A stretch of 64,000 bases of DNA from Bradyrhizobium prioriisuperbiae (GTDB taxonomy: Bacteria > Pseudomonadota > Alphaproteobacteria > Rhizobiales > Xanthobacteraceae), in NCBI RefSeq assembly GCF_032397745.1, contig NZ_CP135921.1, positions 3,286,001 through 3,350,000 of the forward strand, read 5' to 3'. A program made the position numbers and the translations under genes. The stretch's first letter is position 1. Each line of letters starts with the position of its first letter. Below the pieces are notes generated by a model that did not search any database, was not told where the DNA came from, and saw only the letters and a program-made list of their open reading frames with translations. Below, one piece after another: positions 36,208 through 45,940 of this stretch.

Positions 36208-36629
36208 TCGGACAGCTTGCTACGATCCTTACGAGAAATCCGCTCGGGTGATCGCCGATTGGTAGTTCGACTGCGCAAGTGCCTCTTCGAAGGGACCATC
36301 GAGAGCAACGCGCATTGAGGAAATCATAGCTCTCGGTCGTGACGAGCCTAACGGAGACGCGCGCTTGCGGCCCCAGCCGTCAACCATTCGAAAAACTTCG
36401 TCTCGAGCTCTTGCTTAGCCACCCACGCCAGTCGTCGGCCAGGCGCCCGTTCGCAGCGTGAATCCAGCCGACGGCGTTTTGACCGTTCGCGAGCAAGCGA
36501 CTTGCTCCTCCAACGAGAGTAACGGTATATAGGTAGGGAATTCGCAAGACTGTTTACCGCTAGTTGTGCGGCATGCAAAGGTCAGTCAGGGAGCTGAACG
36601 AGCGTTGGAACGCCCGGTTGATAGATGGC
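36208..36629. promoter_or_regulatory. Upstream region of the Shango-like operon with palindrome and promoter
   Basis: This 420-base gap contains a perfect 17-base hyphenated palindrome GAGCAAG-CGA-CTTGCTC at 36491-36507. Its right arm forms a -35-like TTGCTC (36502-36507), followed after 18 bases by TATATA (36526-36531). A repressor bound at the palindrome would block the polymerase, so it is a candidate operator. Possible translation starts follow at GTG 36564, ATG 36573 and ATG 36630. No other gene is seen between 36208 and 36480. Confidence 0.45.
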
Positions 36630-38999
36630 ATGGGTCGGCGGCGGGGAAAATCGACAAAGGGTGGCGAGGCCGCATTGCTTATCGTCGGGGCGATGATCGC
36701 TGCTGCCGTTGCGATCTACCACTTTGTCGTCGAGAACGCCGCTGTGATCGGAGCAGCCGCCATCGTCTGCGGTGGCCTCTATCTTCTGCTGCGCGCTCTC
36801 TTTCGGGCAACCCGGCGCGAGGCGCCGCCGAGACCGCCTACACGCGAGCCAACCTTCAAGAATGACATTCGCCCTTCGCTAGCCAGAGGCACTCCCTCTT
36901 GGCAGGGCAGTGCGCCGGCCCGATGGGTGCACGCCAACGAGCGGGTGACCTTTGGAAAGGTGGAGATCACGGGCGGCCTTTTCTACCTTGGTGATTGCCT
37001 CGCCGTGCCCGGCGGTGTGACCGCGCAATACGCGATCAATCCCAATCTGTCCGCTCGAGCCCAGCGCGCGGATATTGATGGAAGCTCGATGCCATATTGG
37101 CCTTCCTACGCGGAGATGGATCCGGCCGCCCGTCGGGCATTCCTTGAGTGGATGCTCGGAGGTAGGCGGGATCCTGCTTACGGCATTGGGCTCATCTTCA
37201 TCTTTTTCTATGGGCTCGAGCATCGTATGTTCGTCGAGCGGGGCGATGACGCTGCGTCACTGATCGGCGAGGTCAAGAGGCTGCTCGCGATCTACGGTAC
37301 GAACGGGTCGTTTCACCACTACGCCAACCACTTTCTCAATATTGCTAATGTTCAATTGGCAGCGCCTATCCATTTGCCTGCACTGTCCGCGGAGCGTGCC
37401 GCGAACTCCGAAATGGACCTCGCGACGCGGCTGCATCTCGGTCAAAGACTGTTGGAGGCACCCATCTTATCGTCGGCGGATGACGCTCTGCGGTGGGTTC
37501 TGGCCATGCCGGACACTCATCTCAGAACGCCAGCGGTGCGATGCTTTGACGAGTTTGTCACTCTGTGGACGAAGCGCTTTGCTCAGCGATATCCGAGCGG
37601 TCTTTCCATACGGACGAACAAGCGGATCTCGCTACAATATCGCGCTGCCAGTGGCGCATTCACCGTCGATGTTCACGGACCACACGAACAGTATCTTGAC
37701 GTGTCCGGTCTTACGAAGCAACTCGATGCCTTGCGAACCCTGGTCGAGGACTGCACAGCCGAGCTCGATGGATTCAGCCGCTTCGTCGGGCGCAAACCAA
37801 ACCTCCGCAATTCCGTCGTGGCTGCGGGACTGTTACCCCCCGATATTTGGCACCAGTCGGGTTCAGCGGCGATCGATGACTTTCGTCGACAAGTCGAGAC
37901 GGCACTGGGAGCCCAGGGGCGCGCGAGCACCACGGCTCAGATGATCTTCGAGATGGCGGGCTTTGATGTCGCCAGCAGCGGAAAGATCCCCACAGCTGCT
38001 GCTGAAGAGTTAGGACGAGCGTTGGATGTGATCGACGTGGCGCTCGAACCGGACCCTAGATACGGCAGCAGTGTTCCTCGGGCCGACGAACAGGTCTTTA
38101 TTTTCAGGGCCGCGAATGGTGGCCCGGTCGATCCCTCTCGGCCAGCGTTTCGAGCGGCAAGAACCCAGGTCGAAGTCGCGGTGCTGGCAGCCGGCTCCGA
38201 TGGAGACGCTTGCTATGAAGAGCTCCAGCGTACCATCAGCCGAATTCGGGCCACACCGGACTTGTCCGGCGTGGAGCAGGCGCGTCTGATCGCGTTTGCC
38301 GTCACGACGTTTAACAGTCCTCCCAAGCAGGCGCGCGTCTTTCGCAAGCTGCAGGAGGTCGGGGAGGCCGAACGTCGGGCAATCGCGGACGCAGCTGTCG
38401 CGGTTGTGGGCGGCGGTGCGAGTATCGACATCGGCGAAGTCAAATTCCTAGAACGGCTGCACAAATCCCTCGGCCTTCCAAGCGAGGCCGTCTATCAGAG
38501 CCTTCATCGGGCGGCCGCCGAGCGGGTTGATGAGCCAGTCTCGATCAGCGAGGAGGCGCGCGCCGCAGGCATCCCGATCCCGAAGGATCCCGCCAAGCCG
38601 GCGGAACAGATAGGCGGCGCTGGTATCAAGATCGATGCCGCCAAGCTTGCCCGCACACGTCGAGAGACCGAAGCTGTCGCAGGGCTCCTGTCCGATATTT
38701 TCAGCGAGGATGTGGCAGAACCATCGCCTCCCAAGCCTGATGCCAAGATTGCCTGGGGAGGATTGGACAGACCGTATGCTGAGCTCGTTCAGCTGCTCGA
38801 ACAGCGCGGATCGATGCCACGGTCCGAGTTCGATCGCCATGCGAGAGACATCGGATTGCTTCCGGATGGGGCTATCGAGCGAATCAACGACTGGTCTTTT
38901 GATCGTTTCGATGATGCATTGATTGAAGATGGCGACGACGTGGTGCTAGCGCCGCACCTCCGTGGACGCCTCTCGGAGATGAAAGACAGGGCTGCATGA
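36630..38999 (+). CDS. sngA: TerB-domain membrane protein, SngA-like (Shango defence system)
   Basis: 789 residues from the ATG at 36630. An ATG at 36573 in frame is possible, but MGRRRGKSTKGG directly before the membrane helices is how relatives begin. Two N-terminal helices (ALLIVGAMIAAAVAIYHFVV and VIGAAAIVCGGLYLLLRALF) are followed by a TerB-N domain (about 95-290, GGLFYLGDCLAVPG and IGLIFIFFYGLEHRMFVERG). A TerB-like all-helical domain (about 530-625, IDIGEVKFLERLHKSLGLP) and a TerB-C region with PYAELVQLLEQRGSMPRSEF complete it. The stop overlaps the next ATG by four bases. In Shango, a three-gene phage-defence system, the TerB protein is one of three essential parts. Its job is not known; a membrane sensor is plausible. 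Confidence 0.82.
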   Translation: MGRRRGKSTKGGEAALLIVGAMIAAAVAIYHFVVENAAVIGAAAIVCGGLYLLLRALFRATRREAPPRPPTREPTFKNDIRPSLARGTPSWQGSAPARWVHANERVTFGKVEITGGLFYLGDCLAVPGGVTAQYAINPNLSARAQRADIDGSSMPYWPSYAEMDPAARRAFLEWMLGGRRDPAYGIGLIFIFFYGLEHRMFVERGDDAASLIGEVKRLLAIYGTNGSFHHYANHFLNIANVQLAAPIHLPALSAERAANSEMDLATRLHLGQRLLEAPILSSADDALRWVLAMPDTHLRTPAVRCFDEFVTLWTKRFAQRYPSGLSIRTNKRISLQYRAASGAFTVDVHGPHEQYLDVSGLTKQLDALRTLVEDCTAELDGFSRFVGRKPNLRNSVVAAGLLPPDIWHQSGSAAIDDFRRQVETALGAQGRASTTAQMIFEMAGFDVASSGKIPTAAAEELGRALDVIDVALEPDPRYGSSVPRADEQVFIFRAANGGPVDPSRPAFRAARTQVEVAVLAAGSDGDACYEELQRTISRIRATPDLSGVEQARLIAFAVTTFNSPPKQARVFRKLQEVGEAERRAIADAAVAVVGGGASIDIGEVKFLERLHKSLGLPSEAVYQSLHRAAAERVDEPVSISEEARAAGIPIPKDPAKPAEQIGGAGIKIDAAKLARTRRETEAVAGLLSDIFSEDVAEPSPPKPDAKIAWGGLDRPYAELVQLLEQRGSMPRSEFDRHARDIGLLPDGAIERINDWSFDRFDDALIEDGDDVVLAPHLRGRLSEMKDRAA

Positions 39000-40309
39000 A
39001 CAAGAAGCCGATTAAGCCCAGAGAGCGGGACACGATCATACAGGCTCTGTCCGCTGGTGTCGTTCCACGTCTCGGTCTGCCCCACATCCAAGTCGGCCGC
39101 GCGGGCGAAATCGGTGCACTGGTGCGCGACATCGATCGGATCGCGGATGGGGGAGCCGCCGTCCGCTTCGTGATCGGTGACTACGGCGCCGGCAAGACGT
39201 TCTTCGCCGGCGTCGTGCGCCTCATCGCATTAGAGAAGCGCTGCGTGACGATGCATGCCGACCTGTCGCCCAATCGGCGCATTCATGCAAGCGCCGGTCA
39301 GGCGCGCGCGCTCTATGCGGAAGCTGTGAACAACATGGCGACCCGCAATAAGCCTGAAGGTGGTGCGCTGCAAAGTATCGCCGAGCGTCTGGTGATGGAT
39401 GCGGTGAAGGAAGCTGGCGAGAAGGGCGTCGCAGTTGAAGGCCTTATCGACCAGAAGCTCGAGGCGATTACCCAATTCTCAGGTGGCTACGATTTCGCTA
39501 CGGTATTGAAGGCCTATTGGCGAGGAAGCGAAGAGGCCAACGACGCCCTGAAAGAATGCGCTATTCGTTGGCTCCGCGCGGAGTATTCAACCAAAACGGA
39601 TGCCAAAAAGGACCTCGGTGTCAGAAGCATCATCGATGACGAAAATGTCTATGAATCGCTGAAATGTCTCGGCTGCCTGGTGCGGATTGCAGGTTATAGT
39701 GGCCTTTTGGTCATGTTTGACGAGATGGCTCATATCTACAAGCTTCAGAATTCCCAGTCCCGCAAGCAGAACTATGAACAGCTTCTCGACATAGTGAACG
39801 ACTCGCTCCAAGGCATGACCTCAGGAATAGGCTTCATCATGTGCGGTACGCCCGACTTCCTGCTGGACACGCGCCGAGGTGTGTTTAGCTATGAGGCCCT
39901 GCAGTCCAGGTTGGCGGAAAACAGCTTTGCGAGCGGCGGGCTTGTTGATTTTTCTGGTCCAGTGATCCGGCTGCAGAGCCTGACGCCAGAAGATCTCTTC
40001 GTTCTCCTCACCAACATCAGGTTGGTCTTCGCAAGCGGAGATCCCACGAAATTCCTGGTGCCGGACGAAGCGTTGACCGCGTTCATGGAGTATTGCAACC
40101 GCAAGATCGGTGAGTCCTATTTTCGGACGCCTCGTTCGACCGTGAAAGCATTCGTGCAGATGCTCGCTGTCCTTGAACAGAACCTCGGCGTCAAGTGGCA
40201 GGAGTTGCTTGATCGCATACCGATTGCCCCGGATGCTCCGGACGATACGGCATCGAGCGAAGAGAGTGGAGACGGCGATGAGCTCACCAGCCTCCGACTC
40301 AACTCTTGA
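38996..40309 (+). CDS. sngB: BREX-type ATP-binding protein (BrxD/DUF2791 family), SngB-like
   Basis: 437 residues. Walker A is FVIGDYGAGKTFF (about residues 58-70) and Walker B is GLLVMFDEMAHIYK (about 236-249). GIGFIMCGTPDFLLDTRRGV and RLQSLTPEDLFVLLTNI are typical of the AAA ATPases first named from BREX loci. The gene overlaps sngA by four bases and the helicase gene by 32 bases. No pglZ, brxC, brxL or pglX gene is present, so the locus is not BREX. It matches the ATPase of Shango, where it is expected to couple nucleotide hydrolysis to the helicase or to sensing. Confidence 0.85.
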   Translation: MNKKPIKPRERDTIIQALSAGVVPRLGLPHIQVGRAGEIGALVRDIDRIADGGAAVRFVIGDYGAGKTFFAGVVRLIALEKRCVTMHADLSPNRRIHASAGQARALYAEAVNNMATRNKPEGGALQSIAERLVMDAVKEAGEKGVAVEGLIDQKLEAITQFSGGYDFATVLKAYWRGSEEANDALKECAIRWLRAEYSTKTDAKKDLGVRSIIDDENVYESLKCLGCLVRIAGYSGLLVMFDEMAHIYKLQNSQSRKQNYEQLLDIVNDSLQGMTSGIGFIMCGTPDFLLDTRRGVFSYEALQSRLAENSFASGGLVDFSGPVIRLQSLTPEDLFVLLTNIRLVFASGDPTKFLVPDEALTAFMEYCNRKIGESYFRTPRSTVKAFVQMLAVLEQNLGVKWQELLDRIPIAPDAPDDTASSEESGDGDELTSLRLNS

Positions 40310-42512
40310 GGGGGCCTACCACAAACTGCACGGGGCCATCCGCCGATGGATTCACGATCAGGGATGGGATGAGCTGCGCGAGATTCAGGCGCGCACAATC
40401 TTTGCCGTTCTCGACGATGACCGCGACGTTCTAATTGCTGCAACAACCGCTGCGGGGAAGACAGAAGCGGCCTTTCTGCCGATCCTGACCGCGATCGCTG
40501 ACAGGAAAGAGTTTGGATTCTCGGTCCTGTATATCAGTCCGCTGAAGGCCCTAATCAACGATCAGTTCAAACGTCTCGAGGGACTCTGCGAGAACATGGA
40601 GATCCCTGTCGTCAAATGGCACGGCGATGCTCCTCAGGGAGACAAGAAGCGGGCCCTTTCCAAGCCGCAAGGGGTCGCGCTCATCACGCCGGAATCGATC
40701 GAGGCGATGCTCGCCCGGCGTCCGGCCGATGCAAAACGTCTGCTGTCGTCGGCTGACTTCATCGTCATCGACGAGGTCCATTCGTTCCTTCAGGGACCGC
40801 GCGGCCTCCATCTCGCAAGCCTGCTGCGCCGCATCGATGCCATGTCCCAGCGGCCGGCGCGGCGCGTCGGCCTGTCCGCAACCATCGGCGATTTGTTTCA
40901 GGCGGCAGCATGGCTCCGTCCAACCTCGCCGGAGACTGTCCGGATATTAGAAGCGAAGTCTGATTCTCCCGAACTCAAGCTGCAGATCCGTGGCTATGTC
41001 GAGCCACCCGAGCTTGATGATCCCGATCACGCCGAAGGAGGAACGGACGTCGAAGAAATGCCGCGCAGGATCGCACTCGACGATATCGCGGACCATTTGT
41101 TCAAGACCCTGCGAACTTCCAACAACCTCGTCTTCGGAGGTTCACGGCGTACCGTCGAGTCCACTGCCGATCGCCTGCGCAGGAGGTCGGACAAGGCAGA
41201 TGTGCCGAACGAGTTCTTTCCCCATCACGGCAGTCTTTCCAAGACCCTTCGGGAAGAGCTGGAGGATCGACTTAAGGATGGAAAATTGCCGACGACCGCG
41301 ATCTGTACCTCGACCCTAGAGTTGGGTGTCGATATCGGATCGGTCAAATCGGTTGCTCAAATTGGGGCACCTCGCTCGCTTTCGTCGCTGAAGCAGAGGC
41401 TCGGTAGAACGGGCCGGCGGAAAGGCGTACCGTCGGTCCTTCGTGTCTATGTGCGTGAGCCGAACATTGATCAACGTTCCGGCGTGATCGACCGGCTCAG
41501 GCCGAATACCATCCGCTCGGTCGCCGTCATTCGGCTGCTGCTGCAAAAATTCGTCGAGCCGGCCGGCCAGGTGCCGGAGGTCGCTTCAACCTTGATCCAC
41601 CAGATCCTCTCTGTCATCGCTGAACGGGGTGGGATCAGGGCGCGGCCACTCTACGATCTCTTGTGCGGGGCGGGGCCTTTCGCCGCCATCTCGACCGGAG
41701 AATTTGCAGATCTCCTTCGTCATCTCGCTTCCGACACGATCCGCTTCATTGAGCAATCGGGTGATGGCCTGATCATGCTCGCAGAGAAGGGCGAGCAGAC
41801 GGTTCAATCCCGAAGTTTCTTTGCTGTGTTCGAGTCAGCAGAAGAGTGGCGCTTGACAATCGAGGGCAAGACCCTCGGTACGCTGCCAATATCTTTCCCG
41901 GTCCATAAAGACGGTCTTGTGGTGTTTGCGGGCCGCAGATGGATCATCAACGATGTCGACGAAAGGACCAACACCCTCTTCGTGGCCCCGCATCCGGGAG
42001 GCGTCGTACCCCGGTTTGAACGTGCCGACGGCGAGCGCCTGCATGACCGGCTGGCTGCCGAGATGCGTAATGTCTATCTGTCCACTGACGAGCCACCATA
42101 TCTCGACGATAAGGCGCGGGAGCTCTTGGCTGAGGGGCGAGAAACGTTCCGTGAGCTTGACCTCGAAAAGCGAAGGGTCGTCGAAGAAGAGCGTGATCTG
42201 CACCTGTTTCTCTGGCGGGGCTCCCAAGCAACCGCTGTGTTTGGAGCCGCGGCGGCCATGGCGGGACTGCCGGGGCAAGTGCATGACCTCGGTCTGACGC
42301 TTGCCAAGACAAACGCAACTGAGGCTTTGCCGAAGTTGCGAGGGCTAGGTCAACTTGATCGCGCCAGTGCGATTGACGTCTCTGCCTTTGTCGAGAACAT
42401 CGCCGCCGGTAAATTCCGGGAACAGGTGCCGGCGACGCTGGCGCGATCTCTGTGGGCTAGACAAAACGGCGCGGAAATAGACAATATACCGGAGATTGCA
42501 AGCGAGCTGTGA
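40278..42512 (+). CDS. sngC: Lhr-like DEAD/DEAH-box helicase, SngC-like
   Basis: 744 residues from the ATG at 40278, which has GGAG eight bases upstream and gives the usual start AYHKLHGAIRRWIHDQGWDE. The motifs are Q-motif LREIQARTI, motif I TTAAGKT (about 56-62), motif II DEVH (165-168), motif III LSATIG (about 199-204), and motif VI QRLGRTGRRKG. The long C-terminal region resembles Lhr-family large helicases. An SF2 helicase beside a BREX-like ATPase and a TerB protein is the Shango set. It should unwind DNA or RNA in the cytoplasm. It ends one base into the next gene (TGATG). Confidence 0.87.
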   Translation: MSSPASDSTLEGAYHKLHGAIRRWIHDQGWDELREIQARTIFAVLDDDRDVLIAATTAAGKTEAAFLPILTAIADRKEFGFSVLYISPLKALINDQFKRLEGLCENMEIPVVKWHGDAPQGDKKRALSKPQGVALITPESIEAMLARRPADAKRLLSSADFIVIDEVHSFLQGPRGLHLASLLRRIDAMSQRPARRVGLSATIGDLFQAAAWLRPTSPETVRILEAKSDSPELKLQIRGYVEPPELDDPDHAEGGTDVEEMPRRIALDDIADHLFKTLRTSNNLVFGGSRRTVESTADRLRRRSDKADVPNEFFPHHGSLSKTLREELEDRLKDGKLPTTAICTSTLELGVDIGSVKSVAQIGAPRSLSSLKQRLGRTGRRKGVPSVLRVYVREPNIDQRSGVIDRLRPNTIRSVAVIRLLLQKFVEPAGQVPEVASTLIHQILSVIAERGGIRARPLYDLLCGAGPFAAISTGEFADLLRHLASDTIRFIEQSGDGLIMLAEKGEQTVQSRSFFAVFESAEEWRLTIEGKTLGTLPISFPVHKDGLVVFAGRRWIINDVDERTNTLFVAPHPGGVVPRFERADGERLHDRLAAEMRNVYLSTDEPPYLDDKARELLAEGRETFRELDLEKRRVVEEERDLHLFLWRGSQATAVFGAAAAMAGLPGQVHDLGLTLAKTNATEALPKLRGLGQLDRASAIDVSAFVENIAAGKFREQVPATLARSLWARQNGAEIDNIPEIASEL

Positions 42513-45500
42513 TGCAGCGTCAGCATTTGGCGGGGGAAATGCAGAAGATCGGCGCCAAAATCAACCTTAGTGCGGGCGACCTCGTCGGGCACCTGAATTG
42601 CCATTATCTGACCAATCTCGACCTCAAGGTCGCTAACGGCGAGTTGGCCAAGCCAAAGATCTGGGACCCCGTCCTCGAAGCACTGGCCGCGCGTGGCGCT
42701 GAGCATGAGCAGGGCTATATCGATCATTTGAAATCGGGAGGGCTCGCGGTCACGCAGATCGGCGGGATCGGTGTCGACGGTACGGCAGTGGCAGCCACGC
42801 GTGAGGCGATGGCGCGGGGCGATGCGGTCATCGCTCAAGGAGCACTCCAGGTCGGCCTCTGGAACGGGCGGGCTGACATTTTGCTTCGCGTGGAGAAACC
42901 AAGTCAGTTAGGTGCGTGGTCTTATGAGGTTACCGATACGAAGCTGGCCCGGGAGACCAAGGGCAATACGGTCCTTCAGATCAGCCTCTATTCCGACATG
43001 CTGTCGAACATACAGGGCGTAGCGCCTGTTGCAGCCCATGTCGTGACACCTGGGACGAACTTCGAACCGGAAGCGTACCGGATCGCCGACTATGCAGCCT
43101 ACTATCGCCATGTGAGAGGCAGTTTGGAGCGAGCGATCGCGGGACCGGCCGGCACTAGCGTCGGCCCCTATCCCGAGCCGATCGATCATTGCGACGTTTG
43201 CAGGTGGCGTCGGCATTGCGAAGAAAAGAGGCGAGCGGATGACCACATGTCCCTCGTCGCTGGTATCAGCAAGTCCCAGATCGGTGAATTAGAGAGGCGC
43301 GGCGTCGGCACGATGGCGGCGCTCGCAGCCGTGCCCATCCCTCTGCCATGGCGACCCGATCGCGGGGCCGCGAGCAGCTACGAGAGGGTTCGCGAACAGG
43401 CAAGGATTCAGGTCGAGGGTCGGACCGCAGACGCGATGCTGCACGAGGTCCTGCCGCTCGAGCCGGGTTTTGGGCTATTTCGTTTACCCGAACCGTCAGC
43501 GGGTGACATCTTTTTCGATTTCGAGGGAGATCCGTTTGTCGGTGATGGTGGGCTCGAGTTCCTGTTCGGCTACCTCTACGCCGATGACGGCGGGGTCTGG
43601 CAATATACCGGCGACTGGGCGTCCACGCGCCATGAGGAGAGGGCTGCGTTCGAGCGGTTCATTGATTTCGTCGTCGAACGGCAGAAAACCCATCCGAACC
43701 TTCACATCTATCACTTCGCTCCCTACGAGCCTGCTGCGCTGAAGCGGTTGATGGGACGGTATGCGACGCGAGAGAATGACGTCGACAACCTTCTCCGTGG
43801 AGAGGTATTCGTTGATCTCTATGCAGTGGTTCGCCACGCGATCCGCGCTAGCGTGGAAAGCTACTCCATCAAGAAGCTCGAGCCGCTCTACGGATTCAAT
43901 CGATCAGTCGCTCTGGAGGAGGTCGGGGCCGTGATGGCGAGAACCCAGGCGCGGCTGGAGATGGCCGACCCCGAGGGCATTCCGGAGGACGATAAGGCGG
44001 CTGTCAAAGGCTATAACAATGACGATTGCGCCTCCACGGAGGCGCTGCGGCGTTGGCTTGAGGCCCTTCGAGCCGACCAGATCGCAAACGGGGCGACAAT
44101 CGCCCGGCCTACCGCGGTGGTAGTTGAACTGAGCGAGGAGCTGACCGCCTGGCAGCAGAAGGTGGCAGCACTTTCGGCTCGCCTCCTTGAGGGCGTGCCT
44201 GACGACGCCAACGAACGCACGGACGAGCAGGAGGGGCGATGGCTTCTTGCTTCCATGCTGGATTGGCACGGCCGCGAGAAGAAGGCCGTCTGGTGGGAAT
44301 ACTTCAGGCTGCGCGACTTGTCTGCCGACGATCTCCTCCATGAGCGTAGCGGCCTCGCCGACATGGTCTTTCTGGAAGAGGTGCCCGGGAAGGGAAAGGT
44401 GCCCACCCATCGCTACCGGTTTGCCCCACAGGATACCGATATCCGCACCGGGGATGACCTCCACACCATCGGGGGTGACAAGTTCGGCAAAGTCACAGCC
44501 GTATCACTTGAGGCCCGAACGATCGACATCAAGAAGCGCAAGGATACCGCAGACGTTCATGCGCCAGCGGTCTTTGCTCATAGCTCTGTCGATACTCAGG
44601 TACTGGCAGACGCCGTGATGCGGCTTGGCGAGCATGTGGCCGAGCACGGCATCGAGGCGGATGGCGACTATCGGGCGGCCCGCGACTTGGTCTTGGCCGT
44701 AGCGCCACGTCTGCAGGGACTGCCACTGCAGCAGGAAGGTGAAGCCAGTCTTGCCACCGCTATTCGTGTGGCGCTGACGCTCGATCGGAGCGTGTTCCCG
44801 CTGCAAGGCCCGCCTGGCGCTGGAAAGACCTTTACAGGCGCCAGGATGATCTGCGGCCTGGCGCAAGAGGGAAAGACGATCGGGATTACTGCAAACAGTC
44901 ACAAGGTCATTCGCAATCTGCTGGACGAGGTGATCAAAGCCGCGGGTGAGGAGCGGCAAGCCATCCGTTGCGTGCAGAAGGTTTCTGATGATGAGGACGA
45001 TCTGCCCAGCCTGACCTTCACCAAGGACAACGGTGAATTTCTCGATGCGCTGGGCGGGTCTGCTAGCGTGGGCGGGGCAACTGCCTGGTTCTGGGCGAGG
45101 CCAGACGCTTCGCAATGCGTCGACGTGCTTTTCATCGACGAAGCTGCCCAGATGTCCCTGGCAAATGTGCTCGCGGTGTCGCAATCGGCCAAAAGCGTCG
45201 TGCTTCTCGGCGATCCACGCCAGCTCGAGCAACCCATTCAGGGAAGCCATCCAGATGGCGCCGATGCCTCGGCGCTGGACCATATCCTTGGACCGCATGC
45301 CACGATTCCTGCCGATCGCGGCCTGTTTCTCCCGGAAACCTGGCGGCTGCATCCGACAATCTGCGCCTTCAATTCGGAGCTCTTCTACGAGAGCAGGCTG
45401 TTTTCGCGGCCTGGTCTTGAGAAGCAGCAGGTCAAGTCAACAGGAAAGCTTAGGGGAGCAGGCCTTCGCTACCTCCCGATCGAGCATTCCGGCAACCAAA

Positions 45501-45940
45501 GTTCGTCGCAGGAAGAAGCCGATGCCGTTCGTGACCTCGTGACTAACATCCTAGGAAGTGCCACGACTTGGGTGAACCGGGACGACGTCGAGGCTGTCAT
45601 CAAACTGAACGACATTCTGATCATCGCGCCCTACAACGCCCAAGTCTTTGAATTGCAAGAGCGCATCCCGGGTGGGCGTGTGGGAACGGTCGACAAGTTT
45701 CAGGGGCAGGAGGCTCCGATCGTTATCTATTCCGTCACAACCTCGAGCCACCTCGATGCCCCGCGCGGCATGGAATTCCTCTACAGCGCCAATCGCCTGA
45801 ACGTGGCGACATCACGTGCGAAGTGCATCTGCGTGATGGTTGCTTCGCCACGTATCTTTGAAGCGGAGTGCCGGACCCCAAGGCAGATGCAGCTCGCCAA
45901 TGCCTTTTGCCGCTATTTGGAGATGGCGACGCCAGTCTGA
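42512..45940 (+). CDS. TM0106-type RecB-like nuclease fused to RNase H-like exonuclease and SF1 helicase
   Basis: 1142 residues from the ATG at 42512; an ATG at 42539, with a GGGGGA stretch before it, is an alternative. The first part is a RecB/Cas4-type nuclease domain with GRADILL, YEVTDTKLA (Asp and Lys of the PD-(D/E)xK site) and QISLYSDML. It ends in HCDVCRWRRHCEEKRRADDH, a Cas4-like cluster of cysteines. An RNase H-fold exonuclease (IFFDFEGDPFVGDGG, then NNDDCASTEALRRWL) follows. The C-terminal part is an SF1 helicase: Walker A LQGPPGAGKTFTGARM, LFIDEAAQMS, LLGDPRQLEQPIQGS, VGTVDKFQGQEAPIVIYS and NRLNVATSRAK. It overlaps the SngC-like gene and therefore belongs to the operon, as an addition to the three-gene Shango core. 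Confidence 0.85.
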   Translation: MQRQHLAGEMQKIGAKINLSAGDLVGHLNCHYLTNLDLKVANGELAKPKIWDPVLEALAARGAEHEQGYIDHLKSGGLAVTQIGGIGVDGTAVAATREAMARGDAVIAQGALQVGLWNGRADILLRVEKPSQLGAWSYEVTDTKLARETKGNTVLQISLYSDMLSNIQGVAPVAAHVVTPGTNFEPEAYRIADYAAYYRHVRGSLERAIAGPAGTSVGPYPEPIDHCDVCRWRRHCEEKRRADDHMSLVAGISKSQIGELERRGVGTMAALAAVPIPLPWRPDRGAASSYERVREQARIQVEGRTADAMLHEVLPLEPGFGLFRLPEPSAGDIFFDFEGDPFVGDGGLEFLFGYLYADDGGVWQYTGDWASTRHEERAAFERFIDFVVERQKTHPNLHIYHFAPYEPAALKRLMGRYATRENDVDNLLRGEVFVDLYAVVRHAIRASVESYSIKKLEPLYGFNRSVALEEVGAVMARTQARLEMADPEGIPEDDKAAVKGYNNDDCASTEALRRWLEALRADQIANGATIARPTAVVVELSEELTAWQQKVAALSARLLEGVPDDANERTDEQEGRWLLASMLDWHGREKKAVWWEYFRLRDLSADDLLHERSGLADMVFLEEVPGKGKVPTHRYRFAPQDTDIRTGDDLHTIGGDKFGKVTAVSLEARTIDIKKRKDTADVHAPAVFAHSSVDTQVLADAVMRLGEHVAEHGIEADGDYRAARDLVLAVAPRLQGLPLQQEGEASLATAIRVALTLDRSVFPLQGPPGAGKTFTGARMICGLAQEGKTIGITANSHKVIRNLLDEVIKAAGEERQAIRCVQKVSDDEDDLPSLTFTKDNGEFLDALGGSASVGGATAWFWARPDASQCVDVLFIDEAAQMSLANVLAVSQSAKSVVLLGDPRQLEQPIQGSHPDGADASALDHILGPHATIPADRGLFLPETWRLHPTICAFNSELFYESRLFSRPGLEKQQVKSTGKLRGAGLRYLPIEHSGNQSSSQEEADAVRDLVTNILGSATTWVNRDDVEAVIKLNDILIIAPYNAQVFELQERIPGGRVGTVDKFQGQEAPIVIYSVTTSSHLDAPRGMEFLYSANRLNVATSRAKCICVMVASPRIFEAECRTPRQMQLANAFCRYLEMATPV

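Noticed and set aside
36630..42512. BREX system
   Set aside because: The ATPase is BREX-type, but no pglZ, brxC, pglX or brxL is near; the set fits Shango better.
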